Source: Lacticaseibacillus pabuli
GTDB taxonomy: Bacteria; Bacillota; Bacilli; Lactobacillales; Lactobacillaceae
Reading direction: 5' to 3'
Length of the DNA: 64,000 nucleotides
Assembly (NCBI RefSeq): GCF_028736235.1
Contig: NZ_CP117884.1
Coordinates: forward strand, 186,001-250,000
The translations under genes were made by a program, and so were the position numbers. The notes under the pieces are model-generated. The model was not told the DNA's origin. It made no database searches and was given only the letters and a program-made list of their open reading frames with translations. Position 1 is the first letter of the stretch. Each line of letters starts with the position of its first letter. Shown here piece after piece: positions 52,283 to 60,284 of this stretch.

Positions 52283-53038
52283 TTACTTGACGGAAACATA
52301 CTTGCCGTCAATCCACTGGTTACCGCCCAGACTGTAGTAGGTGTGGCCGGCGTAGTTCGCAACGGCGAAGACCTTCCACTTGCTACCGGACATCAGCTTC
52401 TTCGCCTTGCCCTTGGAGGTCTTCACGATACCGCGGCCTTCCTTGTAGCCATTCCAGATCTGGATGCCGTAACCCTTAGCGTAGTGCACGGTCGCAACAC
52501 CAGTGATTGGTGCTGGGGAGGTGTAGTCGAGCTGTTCCAGCGCCTGGTTCAGGGCGTTGGTCTGGGCGTCCAGCTGCTGCTGGGTGGCGTTCTTGTTGCT
52601 GTTGACACCCATCGCAACTTGGTAGACCTTGTTGAACTTGTTGTATGATACGGCTGTGTAGTCCTTAGCCTGTACGGACTGGGCACTTGCAACCATGTAG
52701 GTCAGGGCGAAATGGTTCGCACTGGTGTTGCCCAGGTCCATGAAGCCATGGAGAACGGCAATGGCAAAGTTGTAATCAACGTTGTCACTTGCCTTGTTGG
52801 TCGTGGTCATCTTTGCCAGCCCGATTGCCCGCTGCAGGCCTTCATAGCTTGCGTGGGACATTGCGTTTGGCTTGATGGCTTCGGCGTTTGCCAGGATCTT
52901 GTTAAGCTCGCTCTTGGCGGTACTTACCGTGGTAGCGGCAGCGACTGGCTGTGCGCTAGTAGTAGGAGCTGCAGTTACGACAGCGCCAGTTGCAAGGGTG
53001 GCGCTCAGCATTGCGATGACAACTAAGCTCTTCTTCAT
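52283..53038 (-). CDS. Small SLAP-tailed surface protein
   Basis: Secreted protein of 251 residues: signal peptide (about residues 1-38, MKKSLVVIAMLSATLATGAVV), a helical repeat-like middle (about 40-180, with FIVAR-like spacing: AKSELNKILANAEAI and LDAQTNALNQALEQLDY), and one SLAP-type repeat at the end (VHYAKGYGIQIWNGYKE to YSLGGNQWIDGKYVSVK). ATG 53038 has GGAGG 8 bases upstream. TATAATAGAC (-10, complement at about 53092-53101) is shared with the first SLAP gene. Likely wall-bound; function unknown. Confidence 0.87.
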   Translation of the reverse strand: MKKSLVVIAMLSATLATGAVVTAAPTTSAQPVAAATTVSTAKSELNKILANAEAIKPNAMSHASYEGLQRAIGLAKMTTTNKASDNVDYNFAIAVLHGFMDLGNTSANHFALTYMVASAQSVQAKDYTAVSYNKFNKVYQVAMGVNSNKNATQQQLDAQTNALNQALEQLDYTSPAPITGVATVHYAKGYGIQIWNGYKEGRGIVKTSKGKAKKLMSGSKWKVFAVANYAGHTYYSLGGNQWIDGKYVSVK

Positions 53039-53371
53039 GATAAATACCTCCGTTATGTAGCGGGCCTCTTGGGACCCTTTCTTCTTGATGTGTCTATTAT
53101 ACGTCACAGAGCCGTAACATGTCTGTAAAATTCAAAACTTTTTTGACAGTTTTTCTTTTAAAAACGAGTCAGTCTATCGTCAACGGCTTAGCAGCGGCAA
53201 TTAACGGGATTAACAGAAACAAAAATAAAGCTGCAAGGGCACCACTAATTGTAATATTAATTATGTGCTGTCACAAAAAAGACGTATTAAACCGTTTTCT
53301 TGCGTAATTTATATTTCGAGATGCAAAAAGCGTTAAAATTATTTATAGGGTATTTCTGGAGGTCATTTAGG
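53039..53371. promoter_or_regulatory. Divergent region between SLAP gene and glycerate kinase
   Basis: Holds the SLAP promoter (-10 TATAAT, complement at 53096-53101) and a leader of about 55 bases with a GGGTCCC/GGCCC hairpin. The AT-rich part near the kinase has TTTATAGGG and GGAGG before ATG 53372. Nothing else is visible. Confidence 0.5.
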
Positions 53372-54457
53372 ATGCAAATTGTCATTATGCCAGATTCATT
53401 TAAAGGGAGCCTAGACGCCGAGCAAGTTGCCAATGCCATCGCGGCTGGGTTGAAGCAGTCACTGCCGGACGCCCAACTGTCGCTCATGCCGGTTGGTGAT
53501 GGCGGCGAGAACACCATTAAGGCCCTCAGCATTGCACTGAACTTGCATGCCGTTCCCGTTGCGGTGCATGGCGCGGACGGTGGGCCCATTACCGCCAGCT
53601 TCTATACGGATGTTGAGGGTCAAACCGCCTACATTCAGGCCGCTGATGTTTTAGGCTACGCACAATATATTCAGCCTGGCGTCGACAGCACGCACCTCTC
53701 CTCGACGGGGGTGGGTGAGCTGATTGCAGCCGCCCGCAAGCGTGGTGCCCACGCGGCAGTCGTCGCGTTGGGCGGATCAGCGACAAGTGACGGCGGTGTT
53801 GGGATGTTGCAACAACTCGAATTCGGCTTGCCTGGGTTTCACGAGTCATTCGCAGGTGCCGCATCCCTATCCGAAATTAGTAAAATTGTCCGGCCTTCCG
53901 GGTGGGATATGACCGTCACTGCCCTGGCTGACGTCACGAACCCACTGACGGGTAGTGAGGGCGCCGCCGCGGTATTTGGCCCGCAGAAGAACCTGACGTC
54001 CTTCCAGATTAATCAGATCGACCGGGAGCTGACCCGTTTGTACCCGCAAAACATCGCCGCAACGCCGGGTGCCGGCGCTGCTGGCGGATTGGGTGCGGCA
54101 ATTGCCGGTCCATTGCAAGGCAAGATTGTTTCTGGCATTGATTACGTCCTGGATGCCATGGGTGCGGACCAAATGCTCCAAACTGCTGATGTGGTTATCA
54201 CGGGTGAAGGTCACTTGGATGCGCAAACGAAAGCCGGCAAGGTCATCGCCGGGATTATGGCACGCTTGCGCCACCTCGAAGTGCAACCAAAGACCATCGC
54301 CCTCTGTGGCGCGATTGATGCAACTGGTGTGCAGGCACTTGGCCTCGACGCCGCGTTTGCGATTGGTCCTGGCAATGAAAGCTTGCCGGACCAAATGAAG
54401 CACACGACGGTTAATATGACGAACACCGCTCGCAGCGTCGGTAGCTTGCTCAAATAG
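53372..54457 (+). CDS. Glycerate kinase, GarK/GlxK family
   Basis: Cytosolic kinase of 361 residues that phosphorylates glycerate to a phosphoglycerate. The family start is MPDSFKGSLDAEQVANAIAAGL with VGDGGENTIKAL. Further motifs are STGVGELIAAARKRGA, VALGGSATSDGGVGMLQQL and DVVITGEGHLDAQTKAGKV. ATG 53372 is 9 bases after GGAGG; earlier in-frame codons lack a site. Monocistronic with its own terminator. Confidence 0.93.
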   Translation: MQIVIMPDSFKGSLDAEQVANAIAAGLKQSLPDAQLSLMPVGDGGENTIKALSIALNLHAVPVAVHGADGGPITASFYTDVEGQTAYIQAADVLGYAQYIQPGVDSTHLSSTGVGELIAAARKRGAHAAVVALGGSATSDGGVGMLQQLEFGLPGFHESFAGAASLSEISKIVRPSGWDMTVTALADVTNPLTGSEGAAAVFGPQKNLTSFQINQIDRELTRLYPQNIAATPGAGAAGGLGAAIAGPLQGKIVSGIDYVLDAMGADQMLQTADVVITGEGHLDAQTKAGKVIAGIMARLRHLEVQPKTIALCGAIDATGVQALGLDAAFAIGPGNESLPDQMKHTTVNMTNTARSVGSLLK

Positions 54458-54480
54458 GGCTACATAATATTTTATGGAAC

Positions 54481-54515
54481 AAAGGCGCCCCATCTGGTCA
54501 GATGAGGCGTCTTTG
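54481..54515 (+). terminator. Terminator of glycerate kinase
   Basis: AAAGGCGCCCCATCTG paired with CAGATG.GGCGTCTTT. Confidence 0.82.
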
Positions 54516-54617
54516 TGCGTGGGGACTGCTTGTTAAAAAAAAGAATGCTTGGATTTGATATTGGTAAGACAGTATAATGTTGATAGGAACATATTTTGAC
54601 GTGAGGAGGAGATTGCG

Positions 54618-56402
54618 ATGCGGCTCATTAAAACGTATTGGCGGCTGTGGGTTGTCCTGATTGTTGCGGTGATTGCCTTGATTACGGGTTTTGGCTTCGG
54701 TCAAATGCACGCCGCGCAGATCCTGATTACGACGGTTAGTCTGCTACTGGCGGCCCTGATGTTCGTGGATATGGTGAAGACGCTACTGCACGGCAACTTT
54801 GGTATCGATTTGCTTGCCATTACCGCCGTTGTCGCCACGGTCGCTGTCGGCGAATACTGGGCGGCGCTGATAGTCCTTCTCATGCTGACGGGTGGCGATG
54901 CGCTCGAAGATTACGCTGCGCACAAGGCGAACAGTGAGTTGCGTGGTCTACTCGCTGCCAGTCCAACCAAGGCCCACCGGATGAAGGGTGACCAGATTGA
55001 AGAGGTCGCTGCCGAAGACGTCCAGGTCGGTGACACCTTGCTCGTGCGGCCCGGTGAAGTTGTCGCGGTCGATGGCACGGTCCTTAAGGGCGAGAGCACC
55101 GTTGATGAATCCAGCCTGACGGGTGAATCGCGGCCTGTGACCAAGGAACCGGACGCTAGCATTATGTCCGGTTCCGTAAATGGTGATGGTGCACTGACCA
55201 TGACGGCGACGGCCACGAGTGCGGACAGTCAGTACCAGAGCATTGTGGCCCTCGTTAAGCAATCCATCGCACAACCCGCGCCATTCGTACGGATGGCCGA
55301 CCGGTACGCGGTGCCGTTTACCATACTCTCCTATCTAATTGCTGGCCTTGCCTGGTTGATTTCGGGTGACCCCGTTCGGCTCGCGGAGGTGTTGGTGGTT
55401 GCCTCGCCATGCCCGCTGATTCTTGCGGCGCCAATCGCCCTGGTTTCGGGGATGAGCCGCACCAGTCGCAACGGGATTGTGGTGAAGTCGGGTGCCGCGA
55501 TTGAAAAGATGGCGGCGGCCAAGACGGCGGCGTTCGATAAGACCGGGACCATTACGCAAGGGGTCCTCCACGTGGCTGACGTGGTCCCAGCAGCTGGTTG
55601 GGCCAAGGACGATTTGCTGCTGTACGCTGCGGCGGCTGAGCACCAATCGACCCATATCCTGGCACGGTCACTTGTTCAAACGGCGCCTGCTGATTTGCCG
55701 ATTGCCAGTGACGTCCGTGAAACAACGGGGAGCGGGGTCCAGGCTGTGGTGAATGGCCAGACAGTCCGTGTCGGCAAGGCCAAGTTTGCCGGAACGACGC
55801 CGCAGTCTGATGACACGGCAGTTTACGTCAGTGTTGATGGCACCTACGTTGGGTACATTAGTTTTGCCGACGTGACGCGCCCAGAAGCCAGCAAAACGAT
55901 GCAGCGGCTGCACCAGTTGGGCGTGAAGCACCTGGTCATGATTTCTGGCGACCGCAAGCCAATTGCAGATGCCGTTGCCAAGGAAGTCGGTATCGATGAG
56001 GTGTATGCGGAGCAGTTGCCGGTTGACAAGATCAACATTATTCGCAATCGCGCTAAAGACGAACGGCCGGTCATCATGGTGGGGGATGGGGTGAACGACG
56101 CGCCATCACTGACCGCCGCAGACGCCGGCATCGCGATGGGTGCGCACGGCGCAACCGCCGCGAGTGAGTCGGCCGACGTGGTCATCCTGCGCGACGACTT
56201 GTCCAAGGTTGCCGATGCCGTGCTGATTTCCCGCGACACCATGCGAATTGCACGTGAAGCGGTGCTGATTGGCATTGCCATTTGTACGATATTGATGCTG
56301 ATTGCCAGTTTTGGTGTGATTCCTGCGATTATCGGGGCAATGTTCCAGGAGGTCGTGGATACGGTCACGATTTTGTACGCATTGCGGGCACGTAACGGTT
56401 AA
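54618..56402 (+). CDS. Heavy-metal P1B-type ATPase with SPC motif
   Basis: Membrane metal pump of 594 residues. It lacks any N-terminal metal-binding (HMA) domain. The actuator TGES (LTGESRP), phosphorylation motif DKTGTIT, and hinge GDGVNDAPSL are intact. The transport-site motif in segment 4 is SPCP (VASPCPLILAAPIA) rather than CPC, as in the Co/Fe-exporting and some Zn/Mn groups. The last segment carries QEVVDTVTILYALR where P1B-4 pumps have HEGGT, so the metal cannot be assigned. GAGGAGG precedes ATG 54618. It stands alone with no metal regulator beside it. Confidence 0.9.
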   Translation: MRLIKTYWRLWVVLIVAVIALITGFGFGQMHAAQILITTVSLLLAALMFVDMVKTLLHGNFGIDLLAITAVVATVAVGEYWAALIVLLMLTGGDALEDYAAHKANSELRGLLAASPTKAHRMKGDQIEEVAAEDVQVGDTLLVRPGEVVAVDGTVLKGESTVDESSLTGESRPVTKEPDASIMSGSVNGDGALTMTATATSADSQYQSIVALVKQSIAQPAPFVRMADRYAVPFTILSYLIAGLAWLISGDPVRLAEVLVVASPCPLILAAPIALVSGMSRTSRNGIVVKSGAAIEKMAAAKTAAFDKTGTITQGVLHVADVVPAAGWAKDDLLLYAAAAEHQSTHILARSLVQTAPADLPIASDVRETTGSGVQAVVNGQTVRVGKAKFAGTTPQSDDTAVYVSVDGTYVGYISFADVTRPEASKTMQRLHQLGVKHLVMISGDRKPIADAVAKEVGIDEVYAEQLPVDKINIIRNRAKDERPVIMVGDGVNDAPSLTAADAGIAMGAHGATAASESADVVILRDDLSKVADAVLISRDTMRIAREAVLIGIAICTILMLIASFGVIPAIIGAMFQEVVDTVTILYALRARNG

Positions 56403-56487
56403 TCAGAACTAAAGATTCAATTATGTTCGGCTATCATGCCTATAAATATGGTATTATCAGCACAGAAACTAAGACTGAGGTGTAATC

Positions 56488-57213
56488 GTGAAGAGACAAA
56501 GGAGCAATCAAGAACAGGAAACCAGCGGCTGGAAATTCTTCCTTCAGTTGGTTGTCCTCTTCGTCATCGTATTTGGTGCAACGCTTGCACTGACTAATTT
56601 CGTCGTCAGCAAGGATCGCGTTACCGGGACCTCCATGCAGCCCGGACTACAGGACGGCGACCAGTTATTCTCCATGCGTCACCGCACGCCAAAGCGCAAT
56701 GATATCGTCGTCGTGTACGCGCCTGATCAGGCTAGTGAAAAGTACATGACCGCGAACAACGCGACGGCAGCGGATGAGCAGGTCAAGAACGGCAAGCTGT
56801 ACGTTAAGGGCAAGGAAGTCCCACTGAAGCAGCACGAATTGTACATCAAGCGTGTGATTGGTGTTGCTGGCGATACGGTTTCCGCCAAGAACGAAAAGCT
56901 GTACGTGAACGGCAAGCAGGTGCCGCAGAAGTACCTGAGTGAAAAGTTCAGCCGGCAGGAGATTAACGCCTACGCCAAGCAGTACAACATCGATGAGATG
57001 ACCGCTTCCACGATTAAGTTCACCAATGATTTCAACATTGCGACCTTGAAGAGCACGCACCGCAAGACCGTGCCTAAGGGTTCCTACTTTGTCATGGGGG
57101 ACAACCGGTTTGTTTCTCACGATGGTCGTGCGTTTGGGTTCTTGAAGCGGAAGAACATCCAGTCCGTCGTGTTCTGGCGGTTCTATCCTTTGAACAAGAT
57201 GAAGACTTACTAA
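56488..57213 (+). CDS. lepB: Signal peptidase I
   Basis: Membrane-anchored serine protease of 241 residues that removes signal peptides, for example from the SLAP proteins here. One N-terminal membrane segment (about 18-40), the catalytic Ser in GTSMQPGL and the general-base Lys in YIKRVIGVAGD, and box E MGDNRFVSHDGRAFG are present. An insert of about 45 residues between the boxes (from about 160 to 205) makes it longer than the shortest Gram-positive SipS types. Start GTG 56488 follows GAGGTG. Single gene. Confidence 0.94.
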   Translation: MKRQRSNQEQETSGWKFFLQLVVLFVIVFGATLALTNFVVSKDRVTGTSMQPGLQDGDQLFSMRHRTPKRNDIVVVYAPDQASEKYMTANNATAADEQVKNGKLYVKGKEVPLKQHELYIKRVIGVAGDTVSAKNEKLYVNGKQVPQKYLSEKFSRQEINAYAKQYNIDEMTASTIKFTNDFNIATLKSTHRKTVPKGSYFVMGDNRFVSHDGRAFGFLKRKNIQSVVFWRFYPLNKMKTY

Positions 57214-57237
57214 TTCAACATGATGAGCACCACGTCG

Positions 57238-57258
57238 ATTGTGGCGTGGTGTTTTTTT
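57238..57258 (+). terminator. Terminator of lepB
   Basis: CACCACG/CGTGGTG followed by T7. Confidence 0.88.
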
Positions 57259-57279
57259 GTGGACTCTAAGGCAGGTACT

Positions 57280-57492
57280 CCGGAAAATGGTGCGGGGTGG
57301 GGGTTGCTCCGGATGGGTGTACCCGCCGTGCCGACGCCTCCATAGCTAGAATCGAGGCTGCGCCTCAATTCGGACTATTCCGGCTAGAAATTGAGCCTAG
57401 TCTCAATTTCTCGGGCTTTGAGCAAAACCCGCTCAAAACTTTCACGGCCGGTACCCCCATCCTCCGCAACCCCCACCCCGCATCATTTTCGG
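57280..57492 (+). repeat. Multi-hairpin intergenic element, copy 7
   Basis: Outer stem TGCGGGGTGGGGGTTGC/GCAACCCCCACCCCGCA, GGATGGG.GTACC/GGTACC.CCATCC, GCCGTG/CACGGC. Inside: GACGCCTC, hairpin AGAAT.GAGG/CCTC.ATTC framed by ATAG/CTAT, CCGGCTA, hairpin AAATTGAG/CTCAATTT, CTCGG, hairpin TTTGAGC/GCTCAAA, TTTCACGGC. It lies 21 bases past the lepB terminator and in sense with lepB. Confidence 0.88.
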
Positions 57493-57691
57493 TGCCATTC
57501 GAACTCCGAGCAAAAACAATGGGTATGTTTCCAGCGAGGAGGTAAGGGAGAGCCGCGTCCCAATAGATCTCAACGATGCCTTCAGAGCATGCATTGAGAC
57601 CGAACTTCAATAATTGGACTGGGATGGCACTGTTCTGGATTGAACACCTGCCGTGCTGACACGTCCATAGTCAGAATATAAGTTGTGTCTA
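57493..57691. other. Spacer with a degraded half element
   Basis: No gene. The part 57620-57675 (GATGGCACTG, TTCTGGAT, ACCTGCCGTGC, GACACGTCC, then CATAGTCAGAAT) follows the left half of the hairpin elements and resembles the complement of the right half of copy 8. A further hairpin GATCTCAACGATGC/GCATGCATTGAGACC lies at 57569-57601. This looks like the remains of another copy. Confidence 0.5.
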
Positions 57692-57901
57692 AAAAATTGG
57701 CCAGGGGTGGCACTGCGTAGGATATGGGCACCAGCTGTGAAAGTTCTGAGTCGAATTTTGACTCAGAACCGGGGAAATTGAGACAAGGCTCAATTTCTAG
57801 CCGGAATAGTCCGAATTGAGGCACCGCCTCAATTCTGGCTATAAAGGCGTCCGCACAGCAGGTGCCCGTATCCAGAGCAGTGCCACCCCTGGCCAATTTT
57901 T
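57692..57901 (-). repeat. Multi-hairpin intergenic element, copy 8
   Basis: On the - strand: outer stem AAAAATTGGCCAGGGGTGGCA with its near-perfect complement, GGATA.GGGCACC/GGTGCCC.TATCC, then GCGGACGCC, hairpin GAATTGAGG/CCTCAATTC framed by ATAG/CTAT, TCCGGCTAG, hairpin AAATTGAG/CTCAATTT, CCCCGG, hairpin TTCTGAGTC/GACTCAGAA, CTTTCACAGC. It lies 10 bases past the terminator of the small gene 57955-58167 and in sense with it. Confidence 0.92.
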
Positions 57902-57911
57902 CCCTGTCATG

Positions 57912-57946
57912 AAAAAATCCCACATCTCCTGATAAGAAATGCGGGA
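57912..57946 (-). terminator. Terminator of the small membrane protein gene
   Basis: On the - strand TCCCGCAT pairs with ATGTGGGA, followed by T6. Confidence 0.8.
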
Positions 57947-57954
57947 CTCATGAA

Positions 57955-58167
57955 CTATTCTCGATGACGATTCGTGTGCTGCATGCGGTTGGTCACCCTG
58001 GCAATCATCGCGATCAGAATGCCAAACGACACTGGCAGCAGGGAGTATGTCACCGTAGCCATCGTCACATCACGCGCAATGGTGAACCAGATGAACATGA
58101 TCAGACTCACAACCCCAAAACCAACCGGCATACCAAACGTCAAATAGCGGTACATGTTTTGCTTCAT
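57955..58167 (-). CDS. Small membrane protein, unknown
   Basis: A protein of 70 residues with two hydrophobic segments (about 9-30 and 38-58) and a His/Arg-rich end (RMQHTNRHRE). It is not recognised. Two ATG codons run in series (58170 and 58167) after GGGAGG; the second gives the better 8-base spacing. It is a single gene with its own terminator and an element copy downstream. It does not share the loop motif of the pair at 7202-7720. Confidence 0.7.
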   Translation of the reverse strand: MKQNMYRYLTFGMPVGFGVVSLIMFIWFTIARDVTMATVTYSLLPVSFGILIAMIARVTNRMQHTNRHRE

Positions 58168-58298
58168 CATAATTGCCTCCCCGAAAGCGCTCTTTTACCG
58201 CCTCCACTATACTGCCTGCTGGGTCGAATTGCACTTCTGAATTTATACTACTTAGATACGACAGTTTTAATACAGTACGTTCAATAGGACAATCAAAA

Positions 58299-58350
58299 AC
58301 ACGATTAGACGCCTGTCTTCAAAACTTACTTGGCGTCTAATCGTGTAAAA
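58299..58350. terminator. Bidirectional terminator
   Basis: A 15-base perfect stem ACACGATTAGACGCC with its complement and an 18-base loop, with A and T runs on both sides. It closes the leftward reductase pair. Confidence 0.85.
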
Positions 58351-58391
58351 TTTAATTCCAAAGAACAGCTGTGGCGTAGCGAGTCGTGGTA

Positions 58392-59078
58392 TTAGTGAAT
58401 CCGACTCCCGCGTGCCATCACAATCTTCTTGCCGTAGTCGCTCTCGTAAATGTGCTTGATTTTATCCTCAAAATCCACTTTTGGAATGGCCTCACCAAAC
58501 AGCGGGCTGCCTGGTTCCAGCAAGAGGCCAAAACGCAGTGGGCCCATATCCAGCGGGTCGAAACCAAACGCGCTCAGCACGTGTTCGACGGTTGGGCGGA
58601 TTTCGTCGTGATCCGTTGCGTAGGCCATCGCGCGCCGGACGTCTGGGTGCCGGTCGACTTCAATCTCCAGGTCGTGGTAACCCATGTGGTTGAAGGCCTT
58701 TGCGACCAGGCTGTCGGCCAAGTAGTTCTGAATGACCTCGGATGAGGATTCCGTCAGACTTGAGATATTGTTGACCGTGCCGTCGACTTCTTTCCAGTAG
58801 TTGGTCGCGTCTAGCACGATTTTACCGGCCAGCGCCTTGGGGTCGAGGTCCTGATAGCTGCTGAGCGGAATCGCCAGGATGATGATGTCCGCCTGCTTAA
58901 TGACATCCGGTGTGCTCAAGGTGACTGCGCCCGGCGCCATCGTGTCGATAATCCACTTGAGGTCCGCGACACTGTGGCGGCTACCAATGAGAATTGGCAG
59001 GCCGCGTTGCGTGCCGATGCGGGCGAGGGTGCTACCGAGTTTGCCGGCGCCGATGATACCAATCGTTGGTTCAGCCAT
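58392..59078 (-). CDS. NADPH-binding reductase (F420 reductase-like family)
   Basis: Cytosolic protein of 228 residues with a Rossmann start IGIIGAGKLGSTLARIG and the NADP-preferring IGSRHS turn. The layout (IILAIPLSSYQDLDPKALAGKIVLDATNYW, and VAKAFNHMGYHDLE) matches the NADPH:F420 oxidoreductase-like family, whose members in F420-less bacteria act on other substrates. ATG 59078 has GGGAGG 8 bases upstream, and its start lies next to the stop of the flavin oxidoreductase gene, so they are co-transcribed, reductase second. Confidence 0.83.
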   Translation of the reverse strand: MAEPTIGIIGAGKLGSTLARIGTQRGLPILIGSRHSVADLKWIIDTMAPGAVTLSTPDVIKQADIIILAIPLSSYQDLDPKALAGKIVLDATNYWKEVDGTVNNISSLTESSSEVIQNYLADSLVAKAFNHMGYHDLEIEVDRHPDVRRAMAYATDHDEIRPTVEHVLSAFGFDPLDMGPLRFGLLLEPGSPLFGEAIPKVDFEDKIKHIYESDYGKKIVMARGSRIH

Positions 59079-59079
59079 C

Positions 59080-60123
59080 TTACTCGCCTCCCAGCAGTTC
59101 CTTGACCCGCGGGATGACCTTTTCGCCGTAGTTGCGGATGGTCTCCTCACGTTCGTGCTGCAACTGACCGCCAGTCCCGTAAACGAGGTCGAAGCGGGAC
59201 ATGTCCAGCGCCTTCATGTTCTTTGCCAGCTTCTGGGCAACCTGCTCCGGTGTGCCGACGTAGTACGAGCCCTTGTCGATTTCGAACTCAAAGCGGTCAC
59301 GCGTCATCGGTGCCCAGCCGCGATCGATCCCGATGCGGTCCATTTCGGCACGAATGTACTTCCAGCCGACTTCCTTGGCTTCTTCAGCGTCTTCCAGGAT
59401 AATCCCGTGAGAATGCATGCCGAGTGGGTGTTCCGTCTTCTTGTATTCCGCCACGGCCCGGTGATAGAGGTCCACGTATGGGCGGAAGCGGGTTGGCTCG
59501 CCGCCGATAATCGCAATCATGACGGGGAAGTCATAGTAAACCGCACGCACGATGGATTCTGGCGAACCTCCGACACCCACAACGGTATCGATGGTTTCGT
59601 TCTTTGGCAGTAATGGGAATATCTTGGTGTTCGTGAGTTTCTGCGTCAGCTTACCGTTCCAGTTCATCGGCTTGTGCTTGAGCAGCTCGTCCCACATGGC
59701 AATCTTCTCTTCGAACAGCTCGTTATACTTTTCAAGGTCATAGCCGTATAAAGGGAAGGATTCGGTGAAAGAACCACGACCGAGCATAATCTGCTCACGG
59801 CCGCCGGAGAGGCCGTGCAGCGTGCTGAAGCGTTCAAAGACGCGGACCGGGTCATCAGAACTGAGCACGGTGACTGCAGTGCCCAGCTTAATGTTCTTAG
59901 TCACCGCCGCCATGGCACCGAGGACCACTTCAGGGCTAGAAATTGCGAACTCTGGCCGGTGGTGTTCACCCAATGCAATGAGGTCAATGCCGAGGTCGTC
60001 TGCCAGCTTGGCTTCTTTGACAACCTGCTGCAAGGTTTGGTCGCCGTTCATCTGGGTGCCGTCATCGTGGAAGGCTAAGTCGCCGAATGTGTCGAGCCCA
60101 AAGGTATATTTTTTGTCTGCCAT
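59080..60123 (-). CDS. Luciferase-like (LLM) flavin-dependent oxidoreductase
   Basis: A 347-residue TIM-barrel protein of the bacterial luciferase-like family. It shows ADDLGIDLIALGEHHRPEFA near residue 50, the loop SGGREQIMLGRGSFTESFPLYG, and GVGGSPESIVRAVYYDFPVMIAIIGG in the middle. Such enzymes use reduced flavin to oxidise organic substrates, or act as FMN/F420-dependent reductases. Its partner downstream is an F420-reductase-like protein, an apt pair, although lactobacilli are not known to make F420. GGAGG precedes ATG 60123. Substrate unknown. Confidence 0.87.
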   Translation of the reverse strand: MADKKYTFGLDTFGDLAFHDDGTQMNGDQTLQQVVKEAKLADDLGIDLIALGEHHRPEFAISSPEVVLGAMAAVTKNIKLGTAVTVLSSDDPVRVFERFSTLHGLSGGREQIMLGRGSFTESFPLYGYDLEKYNELFEEKIAMWDELLKHKPMNWNGKLTQKLTNTKIFPLLPKNETIDTVVGVGGSPESIVRAVYYDFPVMIAIIGGEPTRFRPYVDLYHRAVAEYKKTEHPLGMHSHGIILEDAEEAKEVGWKYIRAEMDRIGIDRGWAPMTRDRFEFEIDKGSYYVGTPEQVAQKLAKNMKALDMSRFDLVYGTGGQLQHEREETIRNYGEKVIPRVKELLGGE

Positions 60124-60224
60124 ATTTTTATTCCTCCAAAATCTGTGATGGGGTTTGCTTACTAAAAATAAGTACAGTTTTATTTTAACTGCTTTGACGC
60201 AAAATGCAAGCCCTTGAACACAAT

Positions 60225-60263
60225 AAGACCGGCCTGGACAGCTAGAATGTCCGGACCGGTCTT
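60225..60263 (-). terminator. Terminator-like hairpin after trpA
   Basis: AAGACCGGTCCGGACA pairs with TGTCC.GGCCGGTCTT on the - strand, followed by ATTGTGTT, a weak T tract. Confidence 0.7.
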
Positions 60264-60284
60264 AAATGGGTGACTGTTATTTTG

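Noticed and set aside
34333-57901. CRISPR array or tandem repeats in the intergenic elements
   Set aside because: The repeats are inverted, not direct, and there are no regularly spaced unique spacers; copies are single or in head-to-head pairs.
45954-57901. Treating the hairpin elements as simple transcription terminators
   Set aside because: Seven of the eight copies come after a separate, normal intrinsic terminator, have no T tract at their ends and are far larger than a terminator.
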